From: Fluviicola sp.
GTDB taxonomy: Bacteria > Bacteroidota > Bacteroidia > Flavobacteriales_D > Crocinitomicaceae
Direction of reading: 5' to 3'
NCBI GenBank assembly: GCA_017983675.1
Contig: JAGOAZ010000004.1
Coordinates: forward strand, 62,001 to 126,000
Length of the DNA stretch: 64,000 nt
The notes beneath the pieces were generated by a model that was given only the letters and a program-made list of their open reading frames with translations, did no database searches and had not been told where the DNA came from. The translations under genes and the position numbers were made by a program. Numbering within the stretch: the stretch's first letter is position 1; each line of letters begins with the position of its first letter. Positions 1-8,596 of the stretch are shown here, in pieces.

Positions 1-1
1 T

Positions 2-571
2 GGAAAACAGTTCACAGCAAGCATCTATTTGGAAACTGCTTTTTTGTCAGTTGAAGATAGTGTAGCATTGAATATGATGGTTGCATTGTCAGTTCAAGCA
101 TGTATTGCATCATTTTTAAAGGACGAAGTTTACATAAAATGGCCAAATGATATTTTAGTAAACGACAAGAAAATTGCGGGTATTTTGATTGAAACACAAA
201 TTGCTGCAGGAAAAGTAAAAGGAGCTATTTGTGGAATTGGCATCAACTTAGTTCCAGAATCGAACGAAAAAGCAAGTACTAATTTAACCGATTTATCCGG
301 TAATACACAAGTGCCTTTTGTAGTTCTAGATGCTTTATTGCCAGCGTTGAACGCAAATTTTCAACGACTAAAAGCGGGTGATTTTGCTGCACTAAAATCA
401 AACTATTTAGAAAAACTTTGGCGCATTAATCAGTTACAAGATGTAATTGTTGGAGATGATGAGATGAAAACTGGAAAAATAATTGGTGTTGCTAATTCAG
501 GCGATTTAATTTTTCAAGTAAACGAAGAAGTGCTGAATTTTGGACTAAAAGAAATTAAATTTCAGTACTAA
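2..571 (+). CDS. birA: Biotin--[acetyl-CoA-carboxylase] ligase, C-terminal part (partial at window edge)
   Basis: Attaches biotin to the carrier domain of biotin-dependent carboxylases such as acetyl-CoA carboxylase, using ATP; cytoplasmic. The frame is open to the left edge, so the N-terminus is missing and about 189 residues are visible. Biotin ligase hallmarks are present: the KWPNDILV stretch, KIAGILIET and GIGINL, followed by a short C-terminal beta domain. A TTG at position 29 is not the start, because the residues before it (GKQFTASIYL) already belong to the conserved ligase fold. The end overlaps the convergent SRPBCC gene by 17 bases. The birA-SRPBCC-pyrE-Nudix neighbourhood is, from memory, common in flavobacteria. 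Confidence 0.93.
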   Translation, partial: GKQFTASIYLETAFLSVEDSVALNMMVALSVQACIASFLKDEVYIKWPNDILVNDKKIAGILIETQIAAGKVKGAICGIGINLVPESNEKASTNLTDLSGNTQVPFVVLDALLPALNANFQRLKAGDFAALKSNYLEKLWRINQLQDVIVGDDEMKTGKIIGVANSGDLIFQVNEEVLNFGLKEIKFQY

Positions 572-962
572 AGTGTTGTTGTAATTGTGCAGTCATTCCA
601 TTGAAAAGTGCATTCAACGGTTTTTCTACCATCATTTTCATGAAAACGGATATTTCTGCATGAAATTCGATATGACCTTCAACAACTTGTGTTAAATCAT
701 TCAAATGAATTGTCAAGGTATAATGAAACGGAGCTTTTTCTCCTGATTTCATTTCAATGTGCGTAACCGAATCACGATTTGTATAGACTAACGGTATAAG
801 AATTCCACCTTGCACACGAAAACTACAGCCATTGTCATCAGATTGAAAATCAGAAATTTTATCGTGAGGTAATAAAAGTGCAATGTTTTTTGCGTGGGAT
901 AAAAAAGCATAAACGTCTACCAGATTGGCAGTTACATATGCTTTTTCACTCGTGATTTTCAT
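555..962 (-). CDS. SRPBCC (START/polyketide cyclase-like) family protein
   Basis: A 135-residue cytoplasmic protein without signal peptide or membrane segment. Its size and alternating beta pattern with a C-terminal amphipathic helix (last 25 residues or so) fit the SRPBCC ligand-binding fold; the opening MKITSEKAYV and the N-terminal phrase about residues 15-30 resemble the small SRPBCC proteins that sit beside pyrE in flavobacteria. No ligand or reaction can be inferred. It starts 6 bases after the pyrE stop on the same strand, so it is very probably co-transcribed with pyrE, and it overlaps the birA end by 17 bases in convergent orientation. Confidence 0.75.
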   Translation of the reverse strand: MKITSEKAYVTANLVDVYAFLSHAKNIALLLPHDKISDFQSDDNGCSFRVQGGILIPLVYTNRDSVTHIEMKSGEKAPFHYTLTIHLNDLTQVVEGHIEFHAEISVFMKMMVEKPLNALFNGMTAQLQQHFSTEI

Positions 963-968
963 AGAAGA

Positions 969-1610
969 TTATTTGTTCCAGTTTGCTGGATCGTTTTTCC
1001 ATTTCTTTAACGATGCAACATTGGATTCATTGATGTACTCTAATTTTACTGCTTGGTCGATCAAATGTTCGTAATCAGTTAAGGTAACAAACGGACATTC
1101 TGCGTCTGCAAAGTTTTTCAAAGCGATTTCAAATCCGTAAGTGAAAATAGCTACTAAACCTTTCACTTCGCATCCAGCTTCGCGCAATGCTTCAACGGCA
1201 ACTAATGAACTTCCTCCAGTAGAAATTAAATCTTCGATAACAACCACACGTTGTCCTTTTTCAAAATGACCTTCGATTTGGTTACCCAAACCATGACCTT
1301 TAGCTGAACTACGGACATAAATAAAAGGTATCCCCAATTCTTGAGCTACCAAAGCACCTTGAGCGATACCTCCTGTAGCAACACCTGCAATAACATCAGG
1401 TTTGCCGAAATGATCTAATATAGCTTCAGCGTATCCTTGACGAATATACGTTCGGATGGAAGGAAATGATAACGTTTTTCTATTATCACAATAGATAGGA
1501 GAGGACCAACCAGAAGCCCATGTGAAAGGATCATTCGGTTGTAATTTTACTGCTTTGATTTGAAGCAAAAATTCTGCTACCTTTAGCGCTTTGTCTTTAT
1601 TTAAAATCAT
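969..1610 (-). CDS. pyrE: Orotate phosphoribosyltransferase
   Basis: Converts orotate and PRPP to orotidine 5'-monophosphate, the fifth step of pyrimidine synthesis. The 213-residue length is normal for the family. The PRPP-binding loop VVVIEDLISTGGSS lies at residues 122-135, and the N-terminal FTWASGWSSPIYCDNR (about 29-44) is the usual orotate-site region. The catalytic-loop lysine is in SSAKGHGLG (101-109). It is the first gene of a two-gene minus-strand unit with the SRPBCC gene. Its ATG is only 8 bases from the ATG of the divergent Nudix gene, so the promoter of each gene must lie inside the coding region of the other, unless initiation is leaderless. Confidence 0.96.
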   Translation of the reverse strand: MILNKDKALKVAEFLLQIKAVKLQPNDPFTWASGWSSPIYCDNRKTLSFPSIRTYIRQGYAEAILDHFGKPDVIAGVATGGIAQGALVAQELGIPFIYVRSSAKGHGLGNQIEGHFEKGQRVVVIEDLISTGGSSLVAVEALREAGCEVKGLVAIFTYGFEIALKNFADAECPFVTLTDYEHLIDQAVKLEYINESNVASLKKWKNDPANWNK

Positions 1611-1618
1611 GGCAGCAA

Positions 1619-2248
1619 ATGTACGAAGTTTTTATTGATAACAAGCTAATCGTTTTTTCCGAATTCAACAAAAATGTTAAAATATCATCAAATTTTATTG
1701 AAATTCAAACAGATAATCTTGCTGAAATAGATGTTTTAAGTTTGCGAGCGTCGCTTTCATCTGCAATTACTTTAGTAATTCGATCGTCGACAATTGAAAA
1801 AGACTTTAAACTTGTTTTTAAAAATCATCAGAAAATTGAAGCCGCTGGGGGAATTGTGAAACGTAAGAACGATTACTTGTTTATTGAACGCAATGGCGTT
1901 TGGGACTTGCCAAAAGGAAAAGTTGAAGAAAACGAAACGGTTGAAGAAGCTGCAGTTAGAGAGATTGAAGAGGAATGTGGCATAGAAAAACCTATTATTC
2001 ATCGTTTTTTAGGATGTACGTTTCATACCTATGAATTCAAAGGAAAACAAGTATTAAAGAAAAACTGGTGGTATTTATTGGATTATTCTGGTTCGAAAAA
2101 AGTTATTCCACAACAAGAAGAGGGTATTTCACAAGTTGTTTGGTTCAAGAAAAAACAATGGCAGCAAATAAACGAGAATACCTATCCATCTATTATTAAA
2201 GTGCTAGCTATGGCCAAAAAGAAAAATCAAAAAAATAAATTTGGCTAA
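1619..2248 (+). CDS. Nudix hydrolase
   Basis: Hydrolyses a nucleoside diphosphate linked to another group; the substrate cannot be read from sequence. The 23-residue Nudix box is perfect and spans residues 100-122: G100, then E106, R114-E115, E118-E119 and G121. An N-terminal region of about 75 residues precedes the Nudix domain and is not recognised. The lysine-rich C-terminus (KKKNQKNKFG) is typical of a soluble protein. The gene is divergent from pyrE with 8 bases between the two start codons. The same Nudix-pyrE pairing is known in other Bacteroidota, which hints at a nucleotide housekeeping role. Confidence 0.88.
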   Translation: MYEVFIDNKLIVFSEFNKNVKISSNFIEIQTDNLAEIDVLSLRASLSSAITLVIRSSTIEKDFKLVFKNHQKIEAAGGIVKRKNDYLFIERNGVWDLPKGKVEENETVEEAAVREIEEECGIEKPIIHRFLGCTFHTYEFKGKQVLKKNWWYLLDYSGSKKVIPQQEEGISQVVWFKKKQWQQINENTYPSIIKVLAMAKKKNQKNKFG

Positions 2249-2316
2249 ATTTTTGTTAACGTTTCTTTAGAATATGAAAAGAGTTCGTATTCTTGTACAA
2301 ATAAAAACTATAAAAC

Positions 2317-2769
2317 ATGAAATCAATTGCAATAATCGGAATGTCTCTTTTAACGCTTGGTTCTTTTGCGCAAACTCAAACTGCTCCAGCAACACAAGGA
2401 GAAGCGGTTGTCAACGACCAACCAACAATTTTGTTCAAATCAATCAAAATTGAGCGTCAAAACATTACTTATGATTCAAAAGAACCATTTGTATTTGAAT
2501 TTAAAAACACAGGTAAAACACCAGTTATTATCACAAACGTACAAACATCTTGTGGTTGTACTGCAGCTGAAAAACCAACTGAACCAATTGAACCTGGAAA
2601 AAGTTCTAAAATTGTTGTGAATTATGACACAAAACGTGTTGGACCTTTTACGAAAACAATCACAGTTCGTACAAACTCATCTGAAACACCAGTTGTTTTA
2701 ACGATTACAGGATCAGTTCAACCAGCTCCACAAGCGCCAGTTGAATCTACAACTCCAGTAACAAATTAA
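2317..2769 (+). CDS. DUF1573 domain-containing exported protein
   Basis: A 150-residue secreted protein. Residues 1-19 form a signal peptide ending in SFAQ. Residues about 42-135 are a DUF1573 domain, an immunoglobulin-like fold: the family phrase FKNTGKTPV is followed by SCGCT (C79 and C81) and the PGKSS turn. The proline- and threonine-rich tail after residue 135 looks disordered. The function of DUF1573 proteins is not established; periplasmic or surface location is inferred from the signal peptide. The gene stands alone and ends at a strong hairpin terminator. Confidence 0.85.
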   Translation: MKSIAIIGMSLLTLGSFAQTQTAPATQGEAVVNDQPTILFKSIKIERQNITYDSKEPFVFEFKNTGKTPVIITNVQTSCGCTAAEKPTEPIEPGKSSKIVVNYDTKRVGPFTKTITVRTNSSETPVVLTITGSVQPAPQAPVESTTPVTN

Positions 2770-2790
2770 TAAAAAACTATTTTTTTGAAT

Positions 2791-2826
2791 AAAAAAAAAG
2801 GAGGCTAATGCCTCCTTTTTTAGTTT
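2791..2826. terminator. Bidirectional intrinsic terminator
   Basis: A perfect stem (AAAAAGGAGGC with GCCTCCTTTTT, loop TAAT) has an A-run on one side and a T-run on the other, so it can end both the DUF1573 transcript and the convergent cyclophilin transcript. Confidence 0.9.
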
Positions 2827-2840
2827 TAATTGTCTGGTAA

Positions 2841-3293
2841 TTAATCAATAATTGTAATTGATTCAATTAAATCACCTTGACGGATATCATCGATCACATC
2901 TAAACCTTCAGTTACCTTACCAAAACAAGTATGGTTTCTATCTAAATGTGCGGTGTTATTTCTACTGTGACATACAAAGAATTGCGAACCGCCAGTGTTT
3001 CTTCCTGCATGCGCCATTGATAACACTCCTCTGTCGTGGTATTGGTTCTCTCCAGATGTTTCACAATCAATTTTATATCCAGGTCCACCTGTACCAGCCA
3101 TTCCGCTTGCACCTTCACGTGAATTAGGACATCCTCCTTGAATCACGAAATCAGGTAAAACACGGTGGAACGTTAATCCATCGTAAAAACCGTCTTTTGC
3201 TAATTTTACAAAGTTGGCAACTGTATTTGGCGTTTCTTTTTCGTACAAAGACACGCGCATTTCTCCTTTTACTGTTTTGATAATTGCTTCCAT
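2841..3293 (-). CDS. Cytoplasmic cyclophilin-type peptidyl-prolyl cis-trans isomerase
   Basis: Catalyses proline cis-trans isomerisation during protein folding. The 150 residues make a single cyclophilin domain: [13 protein letters not shown] at 42-54, with the catalytic arginine R44, and [17 protein letters not shown] at about 93-109. There is no signal peptide, so it should be cytoplasmic, resembling PpiB in size and location. It is convergent with the DUF1573 gene across a shared terminator and divergent from bshC. A minus-strand -7 element lies 14 bases upstream of the ATG. Confidence 0.93.
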   Translation of the reverse strand: MEAIIKTVKGEMRVSLYEKETPNTVANFVKLAKDGFYDGLTFHRVLPDFVIQGGCPNSREGASGMAGTGGPGYKIDCETSGENQYHDRGVLSMAHAGRNTGGSQFFVCHSRNNTAHLDRNHTCFGKVTEGLDVIDDIRQGDLIESITIID

Positions 3294-3307
3294 ACGTTAT
3301 TTTTTTA

Positions 3308-3315
3308 CAAAAGTA
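3308..3315 (-). promoter_or_regulatory. -7 element (TACTTTTG) for the cyclophilin gene
   Basis: On the minus strand this reads TACTTTTG, an exact match to the Bacteroidota consensus TAnnTTTG, 14 bases before the ATG. A clear -33 element was not seen. Confidence 0.6.
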
Positions 3316-3350
3316 CCTTTTTTAGTCGAAGCGATTGATGAAATCTTGCT

Positions 3351-3358
3351 TACTTTTG
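3351..3358 (+). promoter_or_regulatory. -7 element (TACTTTTG) for bshC
   Basis: An exact TAnnTTTG match ends only 4 bases before the bshC ATG. With the usual 5-8 bases from this element to the transcription start, the bshC mRNA would begin at or next to its start codon. Confidence 0.6.
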
Positions 3359-3362
3359 TTTC

Positions 3363-4949
3363 ATGAATGTATCTCACATATCACGAAAAATTGTTCCACA
3401 GTTTTCTTCGTTTTCTGCAAACTTTGGTAATCAGGATGTTTTGGCATCTTTTCTTCAACAACCGTTTACTGATTTATCTGCTCTTTCTGCTCAAATTGCA
3501 CTGAAAAAAGAAGCCTATTCAGCTGAAAGTAGAAAAACTTTGGTAACTGTTTTGCAAAAACAACTTGGAGGATATTGTTCAATTGCGCAACAAGAAAACA
3601 TTCAATTATTAGCGCAAGAATCCACGTTCACCATCACAACAGGTCATCAATTAACCTTGTTTGGCGGACCACTTTACTTGATTTACAAAGTGTTACATGT
3701 GGTGCGGTTATGTGCTTTGTTCAATGAAACGACGACTGACAACAAGCTTGTGCCAATTTTTTGGATGGCAAGCGAAGATCACGATTTTGATGAGGTCAAG
3801 CATGCACGTGTTTTTCAACACAAATTATCGTGGGATTCCCAACAAACAGGAGCTGTAGGTCGTTTTGATTTGTCCGATTTTAATGAAATATACAAGGAAT
3901 TTGCAAGTCTTTTCGAAGGAAAAGAAACAGCAATTCAATCGCTCTTGCAACTGAGTTTGACACGCAATTATGCAGCATTCACGCAGGAATTCATTTCCAC
4001 GCTTTTTGCTGATTTTGGAGTGTTGGTGCTTCAACCAGATACACCGGAATTGAAAAACCAGTTTCGAACGGTCATTGAAAACGAATTGTTCCACCAACCT
4101 TCTTTTGAAGCGGTGAATACAACAAATAAATTATTACTTGAAAAAGGGATTCAGCCGCAAGCAACCGTGCGTGAAATTAATTTGTTCTACCTGTCAAATG
4201 GAAAACGGAAACGAATTATTCAAGACGGAACGAATTATTTACTGGATGAAAAAAGTGTGACACAAGATGAAATTAGTCACTTATTGGCTACTGAAATTGA
4301 AAATTTCTCACCAAATGTCATTTTACGCCCGGTTTATCAAGAAACAATTTTACCCAATTTAGCCTACATTGGTGGAGGAGGTGAAATGGCCTATTGGGTG
4401 CAACTTAAAAAAGTTTTTGAGGCACATCAAACTATTTTTCCATTGTTGCAACAACGCAATTCGTTTTTGTTGTTGGATGCCAATACGTCAAAAAAAATAA
4501 AAAAATCGGGATGGGATGTTACGCATTTTTTTGCGGAGAAACAGCAATTACGAGCAGCATATTTAGCGGAACAACCCGATTTACAAGTTGATTTTTCAGC
4601 TATCACTGCCGCTTTTGAAACCTTATCTCAAGCAATGCAGGATAAAACAAAAGCAGTTGATGAGTCGTTAAGCTCATTGGCATCTGCTGAAACAGCCCGA
4701 ATTAAAAATCAACTTGATCAATTTGAGGCCAAATTGTTGAAACAATTGAAGACGAAACACGAACAACAACTCGCAGCTATTGATTTTATATCGGAACGTT
4801 TTCTCCCCGCAAATGAATTGCAAGAAAGAGCCTTACACTGGTTGAATTTCGCACCTGCTGGGGACTTCAATAACCTGTTTCATGCCATTTATCAAGCAGT
4901 TGATCCGTTTCAAAACGATTTGATTGTTTTGGATTTATCTGTCGATTAA
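3363..4949 (+). CDS. bshC: Bacillithiol biosynthesis cysteine-adding enzyme BshC
   Basis: Adds cysteine to glucosaminyl-malate, the last step in making bacillithiol, a low-molecular-weight thiol known in Firmicutes and Bacteroidota. The 528-residue length is normal. Family motifs are TTGHQLTLFGGPLYLIYK (about 90-107) and FWMASEDHDFDEV (about 123-135) in the nucleotidyltransferase-like core. A Glu/Lys/Gln-rich stretch around residues 410-490 is the expected coiled-coil arm before the short C-terminal end. BshA and BshB are not in this window. The next gene, a TonB receptor, begins about 33 bases downstream and may be co-transcribed. Confidence 0.95.
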   Translation: MNVSHISRKIVPQFSSFSANFGNQDVLASFLQQPFTDLSALSAQIALKKEAYSAESRKTLVTVLQKQLGGYCSIAQQENIQLLAQESTFTITTGHQLTLFGGPLYLIYKVLHVVRLCALFNETTTDNKLVPIFWMASEDHDFDEVKHARVFQHKLSWDSQQTGAVGRFDLSDFNEIYKEFASLFEGKETAIQSLLQLSLTRNYAAFTQEFISTLFADFGVLVLQPDTPELKNQFRTVIENELFHQPSFEAVNTTNKLLLEKGIQPQATVREINLFYLSNGKRKRIIQDGTNYLLDEKSVTQDEISHLLATEIENFSPNVILRPVYQETILPNLAYIGGGGEMAYWVQLKKVFEAHQTIFPLLQQRNSFLLLDANTSKKIKKSGWDVTHFFAEKQQLRAAYLAEQPDLQVDFSAITAAFETLSQAMQDKTKAVDESLSSLASAETARIKNQLDQFEAKLLKQLKTKHEQQLAAIDFISERFLPANELQERALHWLNFAPAGDFNNLFHAIYQAVDPFQNDLIVLDLSVD

Positions 4950-4982
4950 ATACTAATTTTGAATTTCAATCGTTTGAAGGAC

Positions 4983-7613
4983 ATGTTTTCGTGGATTAAA
5001 AGCTTATTTGTGTTACTGTGTTGTTTGTTTACAAGCTACACTTTTGCGCAATCTACTTTAATTGGAAAAGTAGTTGACAAACAAAACAAACCGCTTCCAT
5101 TTATCCGAACACTCGTTTTTCAAGCCAATGATACCATTGCAACAACAACGAATGAAGATGGTGTTTTTCATGTATTTTGTGCGCCAGGCTTCACAACGGT
5201 GGTTGTTTATTCGGATGAAAGAACGCTCAAACAAACAATTGAACTTCAAATTGGAGAAAATAAGTTAGCTGAAGTTTTTCGCTTCGATTTCACATCAATC
5301 GATGTCGTAATTAAAGAGGGAAGTGACAAAAATGGCCTCGAAAAATTGGACAAGGTCGATGTCCAAAAATTAGCTTTTGGTCGCGTAGAGGATTTATTGA
5401 AGTACACGCAACCGGTTAATTCCAACAATGAATTGACTGCAAACTATAATGTTCGCGGAGGAAATTACGATGAAAACATCGTTTATGTCAACGGATTTTT
5501 GATCAATCGTCCTTTTTTGACGCGCAGCGGACAACAAGAAGGAATGAGTTTTATCAATACGGCGTTGGTCGAAGATATTTATTTCTCAGCTGGAGGATTT
5601 CAAGCAACATATGGTGATAAATTGAGTTCTGTTTTATCCATTCAATACAAACGACCAACTGCTTTTCATGCTTCTGCAATGGCAAGTTTATTAGGAGTCG
5701 AAACACACATTGAAGATCAACTTGGGAAATCTGATCGTTTTCGCTATTTGTTTGCAGCACGTTACCGTGCGAATGGTTATTTATTGAATTCACTACCAAC
5801 AAAAGGAAGCTACAATCCTGTTTATTGGGATTCACAGTTAGCAACTGAATACGATATCAATGAGCGCTTGACTTGGCATACATTGGCACATATATCGTCA
5901 AATAAATACCAATTTGCGCCGGAAACACAGAAAACTGACTTCGGAACAGCAAGTGAAGCGTATTCCTTCAATATTTATTTTGACGGTCAAGAAGCGACAC
6001 GTTTTCTTACATCTACTATTGGAACCTCGCTTAATTATCAAACGGAGAAATACGAGCAAGCAACTTATTTTACGGTCTTTCAATCCAACGAACAAGAACG
6101 TTTTGATATTCAAGGTCAGTATTATATCAATTTATTAGAAACAGATCCTTCCAAGGAAGAATATGGTGATTCGATTGCTGTAGTTGGTGTTGGTACATTT
6201 TTAAATCATGCGCGCAATCAACTGAATGCAACGATTTTCAGTGCGTATCATACGTCTACTTACCATTTTAAAGTGCCTGAAAATTCGGGTAAAAAAAGTG
6301 ACTTATCTTGGGGAGCGGGAATGCAATTTGATCAATTTCAAGATGTGTTGAGTGAGTGGCGCATGATTGATTCTGCTGGATACTCGTTACCGCAAGGAAA
6401 TCCGGAAGAATTAGCCTTATACGAGGTAATCAAAGGGAAATTGGCATTGAACAACAGTCGGTTTCATGCGTTTGCGCAACACCATTACGAGTGGAAAAAA
6501 GTAACCAGTGAAATTCCATTGCACAAAACGATTTACAAGAAGAATGAATTAAATCAAATCATTGATAGCGTTTCTTTTGACACTTTAATACCACGTGCTT
6601 TATCCAAATGGCAGTTTGATATTGGCTTACGCGGATTATACACGACATACAACGACGAGTTATTGTTCATGCCACGCGCTTCACTGATTTACAATCCAAT
6701 TAGTTTTGCTTTTCACGATGGAAAATTTATCCGTCGATCGATGAAAATTAAATTGGCAACTGGTTTCTATCATCAACCGCCTTTTTATCGTGAATTCCGA
6801 ACGTTTACAGGAGGTTTGAATGCGGATGTACGCGCTCAAAAGTCGTTTCATTTGTTATTAGGGGGCGATTACAGTTTTTACATGTGGAATCGTTCCAAGC
6901 CATTTAAATTCGCGGCAGAAGCATATTACAAATATTTGTGGGACATCAATCCATATGAAGTAGAAAATGTCCGCATTCGCTATTATGCAGAAAATTTAGC
7001 AAAAGGTTATGCGACTGGACTCGATATGAATTTACACGGTGAATTTGTGCCAGGATTGTTATCGTTTTTCAAAATCGGATTGTTATCGACCAAAGAGGAC
7101 ATGTTGAACGACTATTATTACAATTATTACAATGCTTCTGGCGAAAAAATAATTTATGGTATTAGTCAAGATCAAACAGCCGTTGATAGTGTTTTGGTGC
7201 AACCAGGTGGCATTCGTCGACCAACTGACCAACGTTTCACGGTTGGGGTTTTATTCCAAGATAACATGCCGAATTTCGAACGTTTCAGTGTACAAATGGG
7301 CTTGAATTATGGTTCGCGATTGCCTTATGGACCTCCTGATTATACGCGCTACAAAGATACCTTAACAATGAAAGCATATTTTAGAGTAGATATTGGTTTC
7401 TCTTACGATTTGTTGGATAAAAAGGCGAGTAATCCGAAAAAATGGATGAACGAATTAGAAACGGCCTCGATTTCAGTCGAAGTGTTTAATTTGTTAGGAA
7501 TCAACAATGTCTTATCCAAGCAATGGATACAAGATGTTTCGGGTAAGTTTTATTCCATTCCAAATTACTTGACACAACGGCGTATCAATTTAAAATTAAT
7601 CGTCCGGTTCTAA
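4983..7613 (+). CDS. TonB-dependent outer-membrane receptor with carboxypeptidase-regulatory-like N-terminal domain
   Basis: Outer-membrane active transporter energised by TonB; substrate unknown. The ATG at 4983 is preferred over an upstream in-frame TTG at 4959 because it starts a clean signal peptide (MFSWIKSLFVLL to about FAQ, residue 23). Next come a carboxypeptidase-regulatory-like beta domain (about 28-105), a plug domain with ADVEDLLKYTQPV-like and NVRGGNYDENIVYVNG phrases (about 125-230), and a beta barrel to the C-terminus, which ends in LKLIVRF with the terminal phenylalanine typical of outer-membrane proteins. Total 876 residues. No SusD partner lies next to it, so it is not a classic polysaccharide-utilisation pair. 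Confidence 0.88.
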   Translation: MFSWIKSLFVLLCCLFTSYTFAQSTLIGKVVDKQNKPLPFIRTLVFQANDTIATTTNEDGVFHVFCAPGFTTVVVYSDERTLKQTIELQIGENKLAEVFRFDFTSIDVVIKEGSDKNGLEKLDKVDVQKLAFGRVEDLLKYTQPVNSNNELTANYNVRGGNYDENIVYVNGFLINRPFLTRSGQQEGMSFINTALVEDIYFSAGGFQATYGDKLSSVLSIQYKRPTAFHASAMASLLGVETHIEDQLGKSDRFRYLFAARYRANGYLLNSLPTKGSYNPVYWDSQLATEYDINERLTWHTLAHISSNKYQFAPETQKTDFGTASEAYSFNIYFDGQEATRFLTSTIGTSLNYQTEKYEQATYFTVFQSNEQERFDIQGQYYINLLETDPSKEEYGDSIAVVGVGTFLNHARNQLNATIFSAYHTSTYHFKVPENSGKKSDLSWGAGMQFDQFQDVLSEWRMIDSAGYSLPQGNPEELALYEVIKGKLALNNSRFHAFAQHHYEWKKVTSEIPLHKTIYKKNELNQIIDSVSFDTLIPRALSKWQFDIGLRGLYTTYNDELLFMPRASLIYNPISFAFHDGKFIRRSMKIKLATGFYHQPPFYREFRTFTGGLNADVRAQKSFHLLLGGDYSFYMWNRSKPFKFAAEAYYKYLWDINPYEVENVRIRYYAENLAKGYATGLDMNLHGEFVPGLLSFFKIGLLSTKEDMLNDYYYNYYNASGEKIIYGISQDQTAVDSVLVQPGGIRRPTDQRFTVGVLFQDNMPNFERFSVQMGLNYGSRLPYGPPDYTRYKDTLTMKAYFRVDIGFSYDLLDKKASNPKKWMNELETASISVEVFNLLGINNVLSKQWIQDVSGKFYSIPNYLTQRRINLKLIVRF

Positions 7614-7616
7614 CAA

Positions 7617-7652
7617 AAAAAAAGCGAACTCCAACTGGAATCCGCTCTTTAA
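7617..7652. terminator. Imperfect hairpin between convergent genes
   Basis: An A-run, the arms GCGAACTCC and GGAATCCGC with a 4-base loop and two imperfect pairs, then CTCTTT lie between the TonB receptor and the convergent M48 protease. Probably a bidirectional terminator, weaker than the others in the window. Confidence 0.55.
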
Positions 7653-7671
7653 TAAGTTATTTTACTGTATC

Positions 7672-8586
7672 TTACATTTGTTCCAACACAGCAATTCTTT
7701 TTTCAATTGGAGGATGTGTTGAAAACCATCCTGAAACAGATTTATACTCGATAAATAATTCTTTGATATCGTCGCTTTTCACCGATTCCACTTCAGAATT
7801 ACCAGAGATTTTGCGCAAGGCAGAAGCCATCGCCATTGAATTCCTTGTCATTTCAACTGCTCCAGCATCCGCTAAGTATTCACGTTTGCGCGATAAAGCA
7901 AATTTGAAAAGAATGGTCAATAAATAAGCAACGACGGAAATCAATAAAGCAATAATGACTAATTGACCACCACCACTGTTTTTGTCACGTCTTCTATTTC
8001 CTCCGAAAAGCAACGAACGAAACAAAACTTGCACCAGAAACGAGAAGATGCCGACAAAAATGATGGTAACTATCAACAAGCGCACATCTTTGTTACGTAT
8101 GTGTGTCAATTCGTGTGCAATAACACCTTCTAATTCTTCATCAGAAAGGTGGTTGATAATGCCCGTCGTTAATGTAACAGCATACGATTTCTCATCAATT
8201 CCACTTGCAAAAGCATTCAATGCGGGACTTTGAATGACATACAATTTCGGCATTTTCATACCGACAGTCATACATAAGTTTTCCGTTAAATTGTACACCC
8301 GCATGTTGTCTTGTCGTTCCAACGTTTCAGCATTGGTTGCCATGCGAATCATCGTTGCATTTGCGAAATAAGCAATAGCAAACCATACGCCAACACCTAA
8401 TACAACCAGTGGAATAGATTGTAAAAACAATTGGTTGACCTCGTTTTGATGTTCTTTTCCGTTAAAAGAGAAAAACAAAAAAGCATAATCCGCTACTAAA
8501 ATGAGCAAGGGAAAACACAATAAAATGATGATGGAACGCGTATTGTTACTTTTAATTTGTTGGTGTAAACCAATAAATTCAGCCAT
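7672..8586 (-). CDS. M48 family membrane zinc metalloprotease (HtpX-like)
   Basis: Membrane-anchored peptidase of 304 residues. Hydrophobic segments lie at about 18-40, 58-76, 172-192 and 205-228. The zinc motif HELTH is at residues 158-162 and the third-ligand region SRKREYLADAGAVEM follows around residue 235, as in HtpX proteases, where the role is quality control of membrane proteins. It follows lemA by 10 bases on the minus strand; LemA-M48 pairs are common in bacteria and suggest a shared envelope function. Regulation cannot be judged beyond the operon. Confidence 0.92.
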   Translation of the reverse strand: MAEFIGLHQQIKSNNTRSIIILLCFPLLILVADYAFLFFSFNGKEHQNEVNQLFLQSIPLVVLGVGVWFAIAYFANATMIRMATNAETLERQDNMRVYNLTENLCMTVGMKMPKLYVIQSPALNAFASGIDEKSYAVTLTTGIINHLSDEELEGVIAHELTHIRNKDVRLLIVTIIFVGIFSFLVQVLFRSLLFGGNRRRDKNSGGGQLVIIALLISVVAYLLTILFKFALSRKREYLADAGAVEMTRNSMAMASALRKISGNSEVESVKSDDIKELFIEYKSVSGWFSTHPPIEKRIAVLEQM

Positions 8587-8596
8587 AAGAAACGAA

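Noticed and set aside
29..571. birA as a short gene starting at TTG 29
   Set aside because: The residues before it continue the ligase fold to the window edge, so the gene is simply cut by the window.
4983..7613. SusC/SusD-type polysaccharide utilisation locus
   Set aside because: None of the three TonB receptor genes has a SusD-like neighbour or glycoside hydrolase nearby.
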